The notes beneath the pieces were generated by a model that worked only from the letters and a program-made list of their open reading frames with translations, did no database searches and was not told where the DNA came from. This document shows, in pieces, positions 21,056 through 29,166 of a stretch of 64,000 nucleotides of DNA (positions within the stretch are counted from its first letter, which is position 1; every line of letters starts with the position of its first letter). This DNA is from Devosia soli (lineage in GTDB: Bacteria; Pseudomonadota; Alphaproteobacteria; Rhizobiales; Devosiaceae): assembly GCF_000970455.1 (NCBI RefSeq), contig NZ_LAJG01000014.1, forward strand, positions 434,001 to 498,000. Direction: 5' to 3'. Made by a program: the position numbers and the translations under genes.

Positions 21056-23935
21056 TTGGGATTTTTGTGTGCGCTGCCCTTTTTGGCCTGCGTGCTCGCT
21101 TTTGTCTTCCAGGCTCGCTTTCAGCATGGCGCCTTCACCCTCACTGGCACTGTCTCGGGGCTGTTGTTTGTCCTCACCATCCTGCTGTTCCCGCAGGTGG
21201 TCGAAGCTGGCGCGCTCGTTTACCGCATCGGTTGGATTCCCGAACTAGGGCTCAATCTGACGATCCGCATGGATGGCCTCGCCTGGCTCTTCTGCGTCCT
21301 CATCACCTTCATCGGCTTCCTCGTCGTGCTTTACGCACGATATTATATGTCGCCCAAGGATCGAATTGCCCGGTTCTACGCGCTGCTCCTGGCCTTTATG
21401 GGCTCGATGCTTGGCCTGGTGCTGGCCGGCAACCTCATCCAGCTCGCCATTTTCTGGGAAATGACGAGCCTCGTGTCCTTCCTGCTCATTGGCTATTGGT
21501 ATCACCGCAGCGATGCACGCGATGGCGCCCGCATGGCCTTGATCGTTACCGGCATGGGCGGGCTGGCGCTTTTCGTTGCCATGGTTCTCGTCGGCCATAT
21601 CGTGGGCAGCTATGAGCTCGATGTGGTTCTCGCCTCGGGCAGCATGCTGGTCGAAAGCCCGCTATATCCCGTCACGCTCGTCCTGTTCCTTCTGGCTGCC
21701 TTTACCAAGAGCGCGCAGTTCCCCTTCCAGTTCTGGCTGCCAAACGCCATGACGGCGCCAACCCCGGTGTCGGCCTATCTTCACTCTGCTACCATGGTGA
21801 AGGCCGGCGTATTCCTTCTCACCCGCTTCTGGCCGGTGATGTCCGATTCCGAACTCTGGTTCGTCATCGTTACCTATGGGGGTTTGATCACGCTGATCTT
21901 CGGGGCAGCCGCCGCGCTCTTTCAGCGCGATCTCAAGGGGCTCCTTGCCTATTCCACCATCAGCCACCTCGGCCTCATCACCACCCTCCTCGGCATGGGC
22001 ACGCCGCTGGCCGCCGTGGCCGCCATCTTCCACATCGCCAACCACGCGACTTTCAAGGCCTCGCTGTTCATGGCCGTGGGCATCATCGACCACGAGACCG
22101 GCACGCGCGATGTCCGCAAGCTGAGCGGTCTCCTCAAACTCATGCCGTTCACCGGCACCTTCGCCATCATCGCCAGCGCGGCTATGGCCGGGGTGCCACT
22201 GCTTAATGGCTTTCTTTCCAAGGAGATGTTTTTCACCGAGACGGCGGAATTCCATCCCAACGTCTTCGTCAACTATTCCCTGCCCATTGGCGCGACCATC
22301 GCCGGCATGCTCAGCGTCGCCTATTCGGTCAAGTTTGTGCACGGCGTCTTCTTCGGCCCGCCGCTCGCGCCGGGAGATAAAGTTCCGCACGAGCCGCCTG
22401 CGCTCATGCGGCGTCCGATGGAATTGCTGGTCATCCTCTGCCTCGCCGTCGGCATCATTCCCGGCATCACTATTGGCCCTTTCCTCGCCGAGGCAGTTAC
22501 GGCGGTCCTGGGCCCCGAAAAGCCCTATTATAGCCTCTCGGTCTGGCACGGGTTCAATCTGCCGCTTTTGATGAGCGTTATCGCCCTTGTCGGCGGCGTC
22601 ATCATCTACATTCCCTATTATCGTCAGTTGCGCGATATCGACGGCATTCCCTTCATCAACCGCTTGCGTGGCCAGCGCATCTTCGAGCGCCTCCTGCTCA
22701 ACGCCACCAATCGCTGGGCCCGCGACTTCATCAAGATCTTCGGCACCCAGCGCCTTCAGCCGCAGATTTTTATCGTCGTTGCCTTTGCCCTGGCCGCCGG
22801 CGGTTTCGCCGGCTGGGCGCGCATGGGCAACCTGCCGCTCCCGAGCAGTTTTGATCCCGTCCTGGGCCTCGTCTGGCTCCTCGGCGGCATTTCTGCCATC
22901 GCGGCGGCGCAGCAGGCAAAGTTCCATCGCCTCGCCGCCATGATCCTGATGGGCGGCGCAGGACTTGCCACCTGCATCACCTTTGCCTGGCTTTCGGCGC
23001 CCGACCTTGCGCTCACCCAGCTGCTTGCCGAAATCGCCACCACGGTGCTGATCCTTCTCGGCCTGCGCTGGCTCCCCAAGCGCCTGCCCGTCGCTGACGA
23101 CCTCACCGCCAAGGTCCGCTTCCGGCGCCTGCGCGACGTCACCCTCGCGCTTCTCGTCGGCATGGGCACTGCGCTCGCGAGCTACGCCATCATGACGCGC
23201 ACCGCGCCCGAGGGCATTTCGGATTATTTCCTCAAGAACGCCTATAGCGAAGGCGGCGGCACCAATGTCGTCAATGTCATGCTGGTCGATTTCCGCGGCT
23301 TCGACACCATGGGCGAGATCACTGTCCTCGGCGTCGTCGCGCTGACGGTTTTCGGCCTCCTCCGCCGTTTCCGCCCCGCCGAAGACAGCGTCGGCCGACC
23401 CGAACAGCAGCGGCTCCTCGACAATGTCGATGGCGGCCAGCGCGTCGCCGACGATTTCCTCCGCATTCCAGCTCTCATCATGAGCTGGATGTTCCCGGTG
23501 GTCATCGTCATCGCCGTCTATATGCTGCTGCGCGGCCATGACCTCCCCGGTGGCGGTTTTGTCGCCGGCATCATCATGTCGCTGGCATTCATCCTCCAAT
23601 ACCTCGCCCACGGCACCCGATGGGTCGAAGACCGCCTTCGCATTCTTCCCATGCAGTGGATCGGCTGGGGGCTGCTTCTCGCTATGCTGACCGGCCTCGG
23701 TGCCGTCGTCCTCGGCTCGCCATTTCTCACCTCGGCCTTCACCTATGCCGACCTGCCGCTCATCGGCAAGGTGCCCATGGCGACGGCGCTGATCTTCGAT
23801 CTCGGTGTCTTCGCCCTCGTTGTCGGCGCCACGGTCCTCATGCTCATCGCGCTTGCGCACCAATCCATCCGCCGTCCGCGGCCGGCCGGCGCCGCGCGGC
23901 CACGCCTGCGTGAGGAGACGACGAAATGGAATTGA
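21056..23935 (+). CDS. mrpA: Mrp/Mnh Na+/H+ antiporter subunit A fused to subunit B
   Basis: The largest subunit of the Mrp cation/proton antiporter, related to NuoL of complex I. At about 959 residues it carries the full NuoL-like proton channel (about 60-480), the MrpA C-terminal DUF4040 and NuoJ-like part (about 600-720), and a fused MrpB domain (about 800-930: SWMFPVVIVIAVYMLLRGHD, then PGGGFVAGIIMSLAF). Fusion of A and B is known from rhizobial PhaA. The start is uncertain. No in-frame ATG fits, and I use a TTG; nearby upstream sequence in the same frame is open. It leads a six-gene operon and overlaps mrpC by 10 bp. Confidence 0.93.
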   Translation: MGFLCALPFLACVLAFVFQARFQHGAFTLTGTVSGLLFVLTILLFPQVVEAGALVYRIGWIPELGLNLTIRMDGLAWLFCVLITFIGFLVVLYARYYMSPKDRIARFYALLLAFMGSMLGLVLAGNLIQLAIFWEMTSLVSFLLIGYWYHRSDARDGARMALIVTGMGGLALFVAMVLVGHIVGSYELDVVLASGSMLVESPLYPVTLVLFLLAAFTKSAQFPFQFWLPNAMTAPTPVSAYLHSATMVKAGVFLLTRFWPVMSDSELWFVIVTYGGLITLIFGAAAALFQRDLKGLLAYSTISHLGLITTLLGMGTPLAAVAAIFHIANHATFKASLFMAVGIIDHETGTRDVRKLSGLLKLMPFTGTFAIIASAAMAGVPLLNGFLSKEMFFTETAEFHPNVFVNYSLPIGATIAGMLSVAYSVKFVHGVFFGPPLAPGDKVPHEPPALMRRPMELLVILCLAVGIIPGITIGPFLAEAVTAVLGPEKPYYSLSVWHGFNLPLLMSVIALVGGVIIYIPYYRQLRDIDGIPFINRLRGQRIFERLLLNATNRWARDFIKIFGTQRLQPQIFIVVAFALAAGGFAGWARMGNLPLPSSFDPVLGLVWLLGGISAIAAAQQAKFHRLAAMILMGGAGLATCITFAWLSAPDLALTQLLAEIATTVLILLGLRWLPKRLPVADDLTAKVRFRRLRDVTLALLVGMGTALASYAIMTRTAPEGISDYFLKNAYSEGGGTNVVNVMLVDFRGFDTMGEITVLGVVALTVFGLLRRFRPAEDSVGRPEQQRLLDNVDGGQRVADDFLRIPALIMSWMFPVVIVIAVYMLLRGHDLPGGGFVAGIIMSLAFILQYLAHGTRWVEDRLRILPMQWIGWGLLLAMLTGLGAVVLGSPFLTSAFTYADLPLIGKVPMATALIFDLGVFALVVGATVLMLIALAHQSIRRPRPAGAARPRLREETTKWN

Positions 23936-24261
23936 TCCTAGCCATCGCCATCGGCGTCCTCGCCGCCTCGGGCGTCTATCTCCTCCTCCGCCCGCGCACG
24001 TTCCAGGTCATCATCGGCCTTTCGCTTGTTTCATACGCGGTAAACCTCTTCATCCTCGCCATGGGCCGTCTGCGCATGGATGCCGCGCCCATCCTCGACC
24101 GCAGCGCCGTCAATCCTGGCGATTACACCGATCCAGTGCCCCAAGCATTGGTACTGACCGCAATCGTCATCGGCTTTGCCATGACAGCGCTGTTCCTCGT
24201 CGTCCTGCTCGCTGCCCGCGGCCTCACCGGCAATGACCATGTCGATGGAAGGCTTGATTGA
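23926..24261 (+). CDS. mrpC: Mrp/Mnh Na+/H+ antiporter subunit C
   Basis: A 111-residue NuoK-like subunit with three membrane helices, beginning MELILAIAIGVLAASGVYLLL. It includes the family block FQVIIGLSLVSYAVNLFILAMG and DPVPQALVLTAIVIGFA, in which the DP-x-PQALVLTAIVI stretch is the hallmark of MrpC. It overlaps the end of the fused mrpA and the start of mrpD, so the subunits are probably translated in fixed ratio. It acts only as part of the Mrp membrane complex. Confidence 0.95.
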   Translation: MELILAIAIGVLAASGVYLLLRPRTFQVIIGLSLVSYAVNLFILAMGRLRMDAAPILDRSAVNPGDYTDPVPQALVLTAIVIGFAMTALFLVVLLAARGLTGNDHVDGRLD

Positions 24262-25865
24262 TGGCCGAACCGATGCACATGGCCATCCTGCCGATCCTGG
24301 TGCCAATGGCGGCCATGATCGCCAATCTCTTTTTCAACAATCTTCGCCTGGCTGATCGCAGCGTCTGGCTCGTGCGGCTCAACATCGCCTTCGGCCTTGC
24401 GCTGCTCGTGGTTGCGGTCGCGCTCCTTGTCATGCTCGAGCGCTTGGGTGGTAGCCTCGCCGTCGTCTATCCCCTCGGTAATTGGCCCGCACCCTTCGGC
24501 ATCGTCCTCGTCGCCGATCGCCTGTCCGCCACCATGGTGTTGGTGACGTCGGTTCTCTCGCTCGCTGCATTGATCTTCGCGACCGCCCGCTGGCACGCCC
24601 GCGGCACCAATTTCTTTCCGCTGTTTCATGCCCTGACCATGGGCCTTAACGGCGCTTTCCTCACCGGCGATCTCTTCAACCTCTTCGTCTTCTTTGAGCT
24701 GCTCCTCGCCGCCTCCTATGGCCTCGCGCTCCATGGCGGCGGCCGCAACCGGGTCAAGGCAGCGCTCCACTACATCGCCATCAACCTCGTCGCCTCCTTC
24801 CTCTTTTTGATCGGCGTCGCCCTTATCTATGGCACGACGGGCACGCTCAACATGGCCGATATCGCCCGCGCCGTGCCCTTGATCGCCCCCGAGGATCGCG
24901 GCCTCTTCGATGCCGGCGCCGCCGTGCTCGGCGTCGCCTTCCTCATCAAGGCGGGCGCCTGGCCGTTGCATTTCTGGTTGCCCAACACCTATTCGGCAGC
25001 CGCGCCGCCGGTCGCCGCGCTCTTTGCGGTCATGACCAAGGTCGGCTTCTACGCCATCCTGCGGCTCTGGACGCTGGTCTTTGCCAATTCCTCCGGCCCC
25101 GAACTCGCCTTCGGCCAAGGTCTTCTGATGATCCTCGGCATCGCCACCATCGCTTTCGGCAGCATTGGCGCGCTTTCGAGCAAGGCGCTCGATCGCCTTG
25201 CGAGCTACCTCATCCTTGTTTCCGCCGGCACCCTGCTGCTCGCCGTTGGCTACAATGCGCCTGGCGTCACGAGCGGCGCGCTCTTTTACGTCGTCGTCGC
25301 CACCCTCGCAGCCGGCGCGCTTTTTCTTCTCAAGGACATCATCGACCAGATCCTGCCCGCCGAGGCCCAGGTTCTCGCCGTGTCGCTCGAAATCTACGGC
25401 GATGAGGATGAAAACCTCGACGACGATGAGGAAGTGAGCCGCACCGTTCCGGGCTCCGCCACCCTCGTCACCTGGTGCTTCGCTATCGCCGCTCTGATCA
25501 TGGCCGGCCTGCCGCCGCTTTCGGGCTTCCTCTCCAAGTTCGCCATGATCGCCGCCGCGCTCGATGTCGAAGCCGCGAGCGCTGCCACCTGGTGGCTCAT
25601 CGGCGCCATGATCGTCTCGGGCCTCTTCGTCCTCGTCGCGATGGTCCGCAATGGCATCAACATCTTCTGGACTTCCCTGCCCGATACCGACATTCCCCGC
25701 ATCCCTACCGTCGAAATCGCGCCCATCGTCATGTTGCTCGCGCTCTGCGTTGCGCTCGCCTTCGCCGCCGGCCCAGCCATGGATTTCTTCACCGACACCG
25801 CCGCCTTCATCCACGCCCCCGGCGCCTATGTCAGCAGCGTCCTGACGGAACCGCCAACGCCATGA
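24261..25865 (+). CDS. mrpD: Mrp/Mnh Na+/H+ antiporter subunit D
   Basis: A 534-residue NuoN/NuoM-like subunit with about 14 membrane helices that provides a second proton path. Typical blocks are NLFVFFELLLAASYGLALHG, KAGAWPLHFWLPNTYSAAAPPVAALFAVMTK and MAGLPPLSGFLSKFAMI. The ATG overlaps the mrpC TGA (ATGA-type coupling). A poorly conserved acidic patch (DEDENLDDDEEV, near residue 385) sits in a loop between helices. It overlaps mrpE by 4 bp at its end. Confidence 0.95.
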   Translation: MAEPMHMAILPILVPMAAMIANLFFNNLRLADRSVWLVRLNIAFGLALLVVAVALLVMLERLGGSLAVVYPLGNWPAPFGIVLVADRLSATMVLVTSVLSLAALIFATARWHARGTNFFPLFHALTMGLNGAFLTGDLFNLFVFFELLLAASYGLALHGGGRNRVKAALHYIAINLVASFLFLIGVALIYGTTGTLNMADIARAVPLIAPEDRGLFDAGAAVLGVAFLIKAGAWPLHFWLPNTYSAAAPPVAALFAVMTKVGFYAILRLWTLVFANSSGPELAFGQGLLMILGIATIAFGSIGALSSKALDRLASYLILVSAGTLLLAVGYNAPGVTSGALFYVVVATLAAGALFLLKDIIDQILPAEAQVLAVSLEIYGDEDENLDDDEEVSRTVPGSATLVTWCFAIAALIMAGLPPLSGFLSKFAMIAAALDVEAASAATWWLIGAMIVSGLFVLVAMVRNGINIFWTSLPDTDIPRIPTVEIAPIVMLLALCVALAFAAGPAMDFFTDTAAFIHAPGAYVSSVLTEPPTP

Positions 25866-26350
25866 TGAGACGCATCCTCCCCCATCCGATTCTTGCCGGT
25901 CTCCTCCTACTGCTCTGGCTTGTCCTTCAGCAGTCGGCCGGTTTCGGTCACATCCTTCTTGGCGCCCTCATCGCCGTCCTCGCTTCGCTCGCGGCCAATG
26001 CCGTCCTGCCCGAACCCGTCACCCTGAGGCGCCCCCTCAAACTCGTTCAGCTCTTTGCCATTGCCGGCCTCGATATCGTCCGGTCCAATTTTGCAGTGCT
26101 GACGGTTCTCCTCAGCCGCCGGCCAAACCCGACCTCCGGCTTCATCGAGATGAAGCTTGAGCTGACCAATCGCTTCGGCCTCGCCATTCTCGCCTGCCTG
26201 CTGACCGCGACGCCCGGCAGTGCCTGGCTCGAATACGATGGCGAGCGCAGCATCGTGCTGATCCACGTTTTCGATCTCAAGGACGAAGCCGAATGGGTCG
26301 CCACCATCAAGAAGCGCTATGAATCCCTGCTTCTGGAGATTTTCGAATGA
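25862..26350 (+). CDS. mrpE: Mrp/Mnh Na+/H+ antiporter subunit E
   Basis: A 162-residue subunit with two N-terminal membrane helices followed by a cytoplasmic domain of about 100 residues. It has the MrpE pattern PLKLVQLFAIAGLDIVRSNFAV and TPGSAWLEYD. Mrp complexes need it for assembly. The ATG overlaps the mrpD stop by 4 bp, and its stop overlaps mrpF by 4 bp. A reading that runs in frame from much further upstream is just the extension through mrpD. Confidence 0.93.
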   Translation: MMRRILPHPILAGLLLLLWLVLQQSAGFGHILLGALIAVLASLAANAVLPEPVTLRRPLKLVQLFAIAGLDIVRSNFAVLTVLLSRRPNPTSGFIEMKLELTNRFGLAILACLLTATPGSAWLEYDGERSIVLIHVFDLKDEAEWVATIKKRYESLLLEIFE

Positions 26351-26628
26351 GCCAGGCCATTCTCGATTGGAGCGTCCTCATCGCCCAGGTCATGCTCGGC
26401 GTCGGCATGCTGGCAACACTTTATCGCATGGTCGTCGGTCCGCGCGCTCAGGATCGTATCCTCGCCCTCGACGCCCTCTATGTCGTCGGCCTCCTGCTGC
26501 TCGTCACGGTCGGCATACGCACAGGTTCACAAATCTATTTCGAGCTCGCCATGCTCATGGGCCTTCTCGGCTTTGTCGGCACCGTCGCCCTCGCAAAATT
26601 CCTGTTCCGCGGCGAGGTGATAGAATGA
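26347..26628 (+). CDS. mrpF: Mrp/Mnh Na+/H+ antiporter subunit F
   Basis: A 93-residue, three-helix membrane subunit. The central DRILALDALYVVGLLLLV block, following VGPRAQ, is characteristic of MrpF. It overlaps mrpE by 4 bp and mrpG by 4 bp. MrpF is an essential part of the complex in studied members and is often linked to bile or cholate efflux, but nothing here shows such a use. Confidence 0.93.
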   Translation: MSQAILDWSVLIAQVMLGVGMLATLYRMVVGPRAQDRILALDALYVVGLLLLVTVGIRTGSQIYFELAMLMGLLGFVGTVALAKFLFRGEVIE

Positions 26629-26981
26629 CCGAACTGCCACTCTGGCTCTCGATCCTTGTTTCGGCCGGTGTGCTGCTCGGCGCCCTCCTCACCATGGCCG
26701 GCTGCGTTGGCCTCGCGCGCCTGCGCGATTTTTACCTGCGCATCCATGCACCGACCATGGGCACCAGCATGGGCGGCGGCCTCATCCTCTTTGCCTCGGC
26801 GCTCTATTTCTCCGTCACCACCGGCCGCCTTGTCATCCACGAGGCCGTGATCTTCCTCTTCGTCAGCGTCACGACCCCCGTCACCCTGATGTTGCTCGCG
26901 CGCGCCACCGTTTTCCGCGATCGCGTCGAACTGCGCGGCAAGGAAGAACCGATCACCCCGCCGCCCGTTGATCGGGCCTGA
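26625..26981 (+). CDS. mrpG: Mrp/Mnh Na+/H+ antiporter subunit G
   Basis: A 118-residue membrane subunit with three helices. The DFYLRIHAPTMGTSMGGGLIL block is the MrpG signature. The C-terminal tail is charged and short. The start is fixed by the ATGA overlap with mrpF. It completes a full A-G set with A and B fused, so the complex should be functional and probably supports Na+ and alkaline tolerance. Confidence 0.94.
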   Translation: MTELPLWLSILVSAGVLLGALLTMAGCVGLARLRDFYLRIHAPTMGTSMGGGLILFASALYFSVTTGRLVIHEAVIFLFVSVTTPVTLMLLARATVFRDRVELRGKEEPITPPPVDRA

Positions 26982-27046
26982 CGTTCGCATCCTTTTCTTG
27001 GGCGCGCTTTCGTGGCACCTCAGGCCCATCACAAGTCGAGGTCTTC

Positions 27047-27802
27047 ATGCGCGAAGGCGACATCATCCATGGCCTGGCCCGCGGCCTTGCGGTTATCGAA
27101 TGCTTCGACGAACAGCATTCGCGCATGTCGATCACCGATGTCGCCTCGCGCACCGGCCTCGAGCGCGCCACGGCCCGCCGCTGCCTGCTCACTCTCGTGC
27201 ATCTCGGCTACGCCACCTATGATGGCAAGTTCTTCCAGCTCACCCCACGTGTGCTCAATCTTGGCCATTTTTATCTCGCGGCCAATACCTTGCCGCAGAT
27301 GATTCAGCCCTTCCTTGAAGAGCTGTCCACCGCCACCGGCGAAAGTGGCTCAGCCGGCGTTCTCGATGGCACCGACATTCTCTATGTCGCCCGCGCCTCT
27401 ACCCGCCGCGTCATGTCCATCAATCTTGCCCCAGGCGCACGCCTTCCGGCCTATTGCACCTCGATGGGCCGCATCCTCCTTGCCGCGCTGCCGCCCGAGG
27501 AAGCCCGCGCCGTTCTCGATCGCTCTGAACTAATTGCCTATACCAGCCGCACCAAGGCCGACCTGCCCAGCATTACCACCGAGCTCGCCGTGGTCGCCGC
27601 GCAAGGCTTCGCCGTCATCGACCAGGAACTCGAACTCGGCCTCTGCTCTATCGCCGTGCCACTCTACAATGCTTCAGGTAAGGTCGTCGCCGCGCTCAAT
27701 ATCGGCGCCCAGACTGCCCGCGCCTCGACCTCGCGCATGATCGCGAGTTTCCTTCCCCTCATGCGCAAGGTTCAGTCGGACTTGCGCCCTTTGCTCCGCT
27801 GA
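27047..27802 (+). CDS. IclR family transcriptional regulator (PcaR/PobR-like)
   Basis: A 251-residue regulator with an N-terminal winged helix-turn-helix (about 10-70: MSITDVASRTGLERATARRCL) and a C-terminal effector domain (about 80-250, with ARLPAYCTSMGRILLAALP). The sequence style, RGLAVIECF then ARRCLLTLVHLGY, is that of the PcaR/PcaU/PobR branch, which controls aromatic acid catabolism. No aromatic catabolic genes lie near, so its target is unknown. It lies 65 bp after mrpG on the same strand and could be co-transcribed with it, although a link to Mrp function is not obvious. Confidence 0.9.
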   Translation: MREGDIIHGLARGLAVIECFDEQHSRMSITDVASRTGLERATARRCLLTLVHLGYATYDGKFFQLTPRVLNLGHFYLAANTLPQMIQPFLEELSTATGESGSAGVLDGTDILYVARASTRRVMSINLAPGARLPAYCTSMGRILLAALPPEEARAVLDRSELIAYTSRTKADLPSITTELAVVAAQGFAVIDQELELGLCSIAVPLYNASGKVVAALNIGAQTARASTSRMIASFLPLMRKVQSDLRPLLR

Positions 27803-27895
27803 AGCGTCGAGCCACTGTCACAAATCTGGTCCAAGGTGTGCCCGCAGAGCTCGGGAAAGGCCCTGAGATAGAGTCACAAAACCCCCATGACGCAG

Positions 27896-27965
27896 CTGTC
27901 ATATAACCGTTTTTATCTAGTTTTCTTCATAATAACAAAGCCTTACGTTGTCACAATCCATTCAC
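27896..27965 (+). promoter_or_regulatory. Pho-box-like repeats upstream of pstS
   Basis: The 272 bp before pstS contain heptamers like the PhoB site: a perfect CTGTCAT at 27896-27902, and TTGTCAC-AATC-CATTCAC at 27948-27965 with the 11 bp repeat spacing typical of Pho boxes. A third candidate, CTGTCAC-AAAT-CTGG, lies at 27815-27829. Any of these could be bound by PhoB. The matches are partial and binding is inferred. Confidence 0.45.
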
Positions 27966-28074
27966 GGAACTGAAATAAAACGGTCGCCAGAGGCCAATAT
28001 GGTCTGCCGCGTCACAGGGCGGCCCCGCAAAATGGCTGGCCACGTTGAGAACCGAATTCCGAAAGGGAACTTTC

Positions 28075-29100
28075 ATGAAGACCGCACTTTTCGCCAGCGC
28101 CGCCGTCATCGCGCTCGCCGCCTTCGGCACCACCGCTGCTTTCGCTCAGTCGCGCGACACCATCCAGATCGCCGGCTCGTCGACGGTTCTGCCCTTCGCC
28201 TCGATCGTCGCTGAAGAATTCAGCGCTTCATTCCCCGAGTTCAAGACTCCGGTTGTCGGCTCCGGCGGCACCGGTGGCGGCCTCAAGCAGTTCTGTGAGG
28301 GCGTTGGTGAAAACACCATCGACATCGCCAACGCGTCGCGTCAGATCAAGGACGCAGAACGCGAAGCTTGCACCGCTGCTGGCGTGACCGACATTCGCGA
28401 AATCCAGTTCGGCTTCGACGGCATCGTCTTTGCATCGGCTGCTTCGGGTCCGGATTTCGCCCTGACCCCGGCTCAGGTCTACAAGGCCATCGCGGCTAAG
28501 GTGAACGTGGACGGCCAGCTCGTCGACAATCCCTACAAGACCTGGAACGAAGTTGACGCGTCGCTGCCGAACCAGCCGATCGCTCTGGCCGTTCCGGCCT
28601 CCAACCACGGCACCCGCGAAGTCTTCCAGGAAAAGGTTGTGTCCGCTGGTTGCGAAGAAGCCGGTCTGCCCGAAGGCATCAGCGAAGATGACGCCGAAGC
28701 CGCTTGCACCACCTACCGTCAGGACGTTGTCGTCGAAATCTCCGGCGACTATACCGAAACCCTTGCTCGCCTGAACTCGGATCCGAACACCGTTGGCGTC
28801 TTCGGTCTCTCGTTCTACGAGCAGAACACCGATACCCTCAAGGTTGCGACCGTCGATGGCGTTGTTCCCTCCAAGGAATCCGTTGCCGCTGGTGAATACC
28901 CGGTCTCGCGTCCACTGTTCTTCTACGTGAAGGGCCAGCACATCGGCGTGATCCCGGGCATCGAAGAATACGTCCAGTTCTTCCTCTCGGAAGGCATCTC
29001 AGGTGAAGGCGGCGCGCTCGAAGCCGCTGGCCTCATCCCGCAGCCGGCGGACAAGACCGCTGAAGTTCTCGCCGCCTTCGAAGCTGGCGCTGCTCAGTAA
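28075..29100 (+). CDS. pstS: Phosphate ABC transporter substrate-binding protein
   Basis: The periplasmic phosphate receptor of the Pst high-affinity uptake system. The 341-residue product starts with a clear signal peptide (MKTALFASAAVIALAAFG, cleavage near AFAQ-S at about 24-25). It then has the family blocks IQIAGSSTVLPFA and GSGGTGGGLKQFCEG, whose Ser, Thr and Gly residues bind phosphate, and ASRQIKDAE. A longer reading by ten codons is less likely, as it lacks a signal peptide start. Codon use is strongly biased, as expected for a highly made protein. It heads pstSCAB-phoU-phoB, with Pho-box-like repeats upstream. Confidence 0.94.
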   Translation: MKTALFASAAVIALAAFGTTAAFAQSRDTIQIAGSSTVLPFASIVAEEFSASFPEFKTPVVGSGGTGGGLKQFCEGVGENTIDIANASRQIKDAEREACTAAGVTDIREIQFGFDGIVFASAASGPDFALTPAQVYKAIAAKVNVDGQLVDNPYKTWNEVDASLPNQPIALAVPASNHGTREVFQEKVVSAGCEEAGLPEGISEDDAEAACTTYRQDVVVEISGDYTETLARLNSDPNTVGVFGLSFYEQNTDTLKVATVDGVVPSKESVAAGEYPVSRPLFFYVKGQHIGVIPGIEEYVQFFLSEGISGEGGALEAAGLIPQPADKTAEVLAAFEAGAAQ

Positions 29101-29108
29101 GCATTCCA

Positions 29109-29149
29109 GCGGGCCGCACCGGATCGGTGCGGCCCGCAATTCCGTTTTT
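29109..29149 (+). terminator. Strong hairpin between pstS and pstC (attenuator or mRNA stabiliser)
   Basis: GCGGGCCGCACC pairs perfectly with GGTGCGGCCCGC around a five-base loop. A T-run follows seven bases later. In pst operons, such a hairpin can let part of the transcripts stop after pstS, or protect pstS mRNA, and so raise the receptor level over the membrane subunits. That role is inferred. Confidence 0.75.
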
Positions 29150-29166
29150 CTTGCGGGGGCGCATCC

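Noticed and set aside
21662-23863. A 733-residue open frame on the minus strand
   Set aside because: It is fully antisense to the fused mrpA-mrpB gene. Its Glu/Asp/Arg/Gly/His-rich composition is typical of GC-rich antisense frames of membrane proteins.
24123-25814. A 563-residue open frame on the minus strand
   Set aside because: Antisense of mrpD (and part of mrpC), with the same artificial charged composition.
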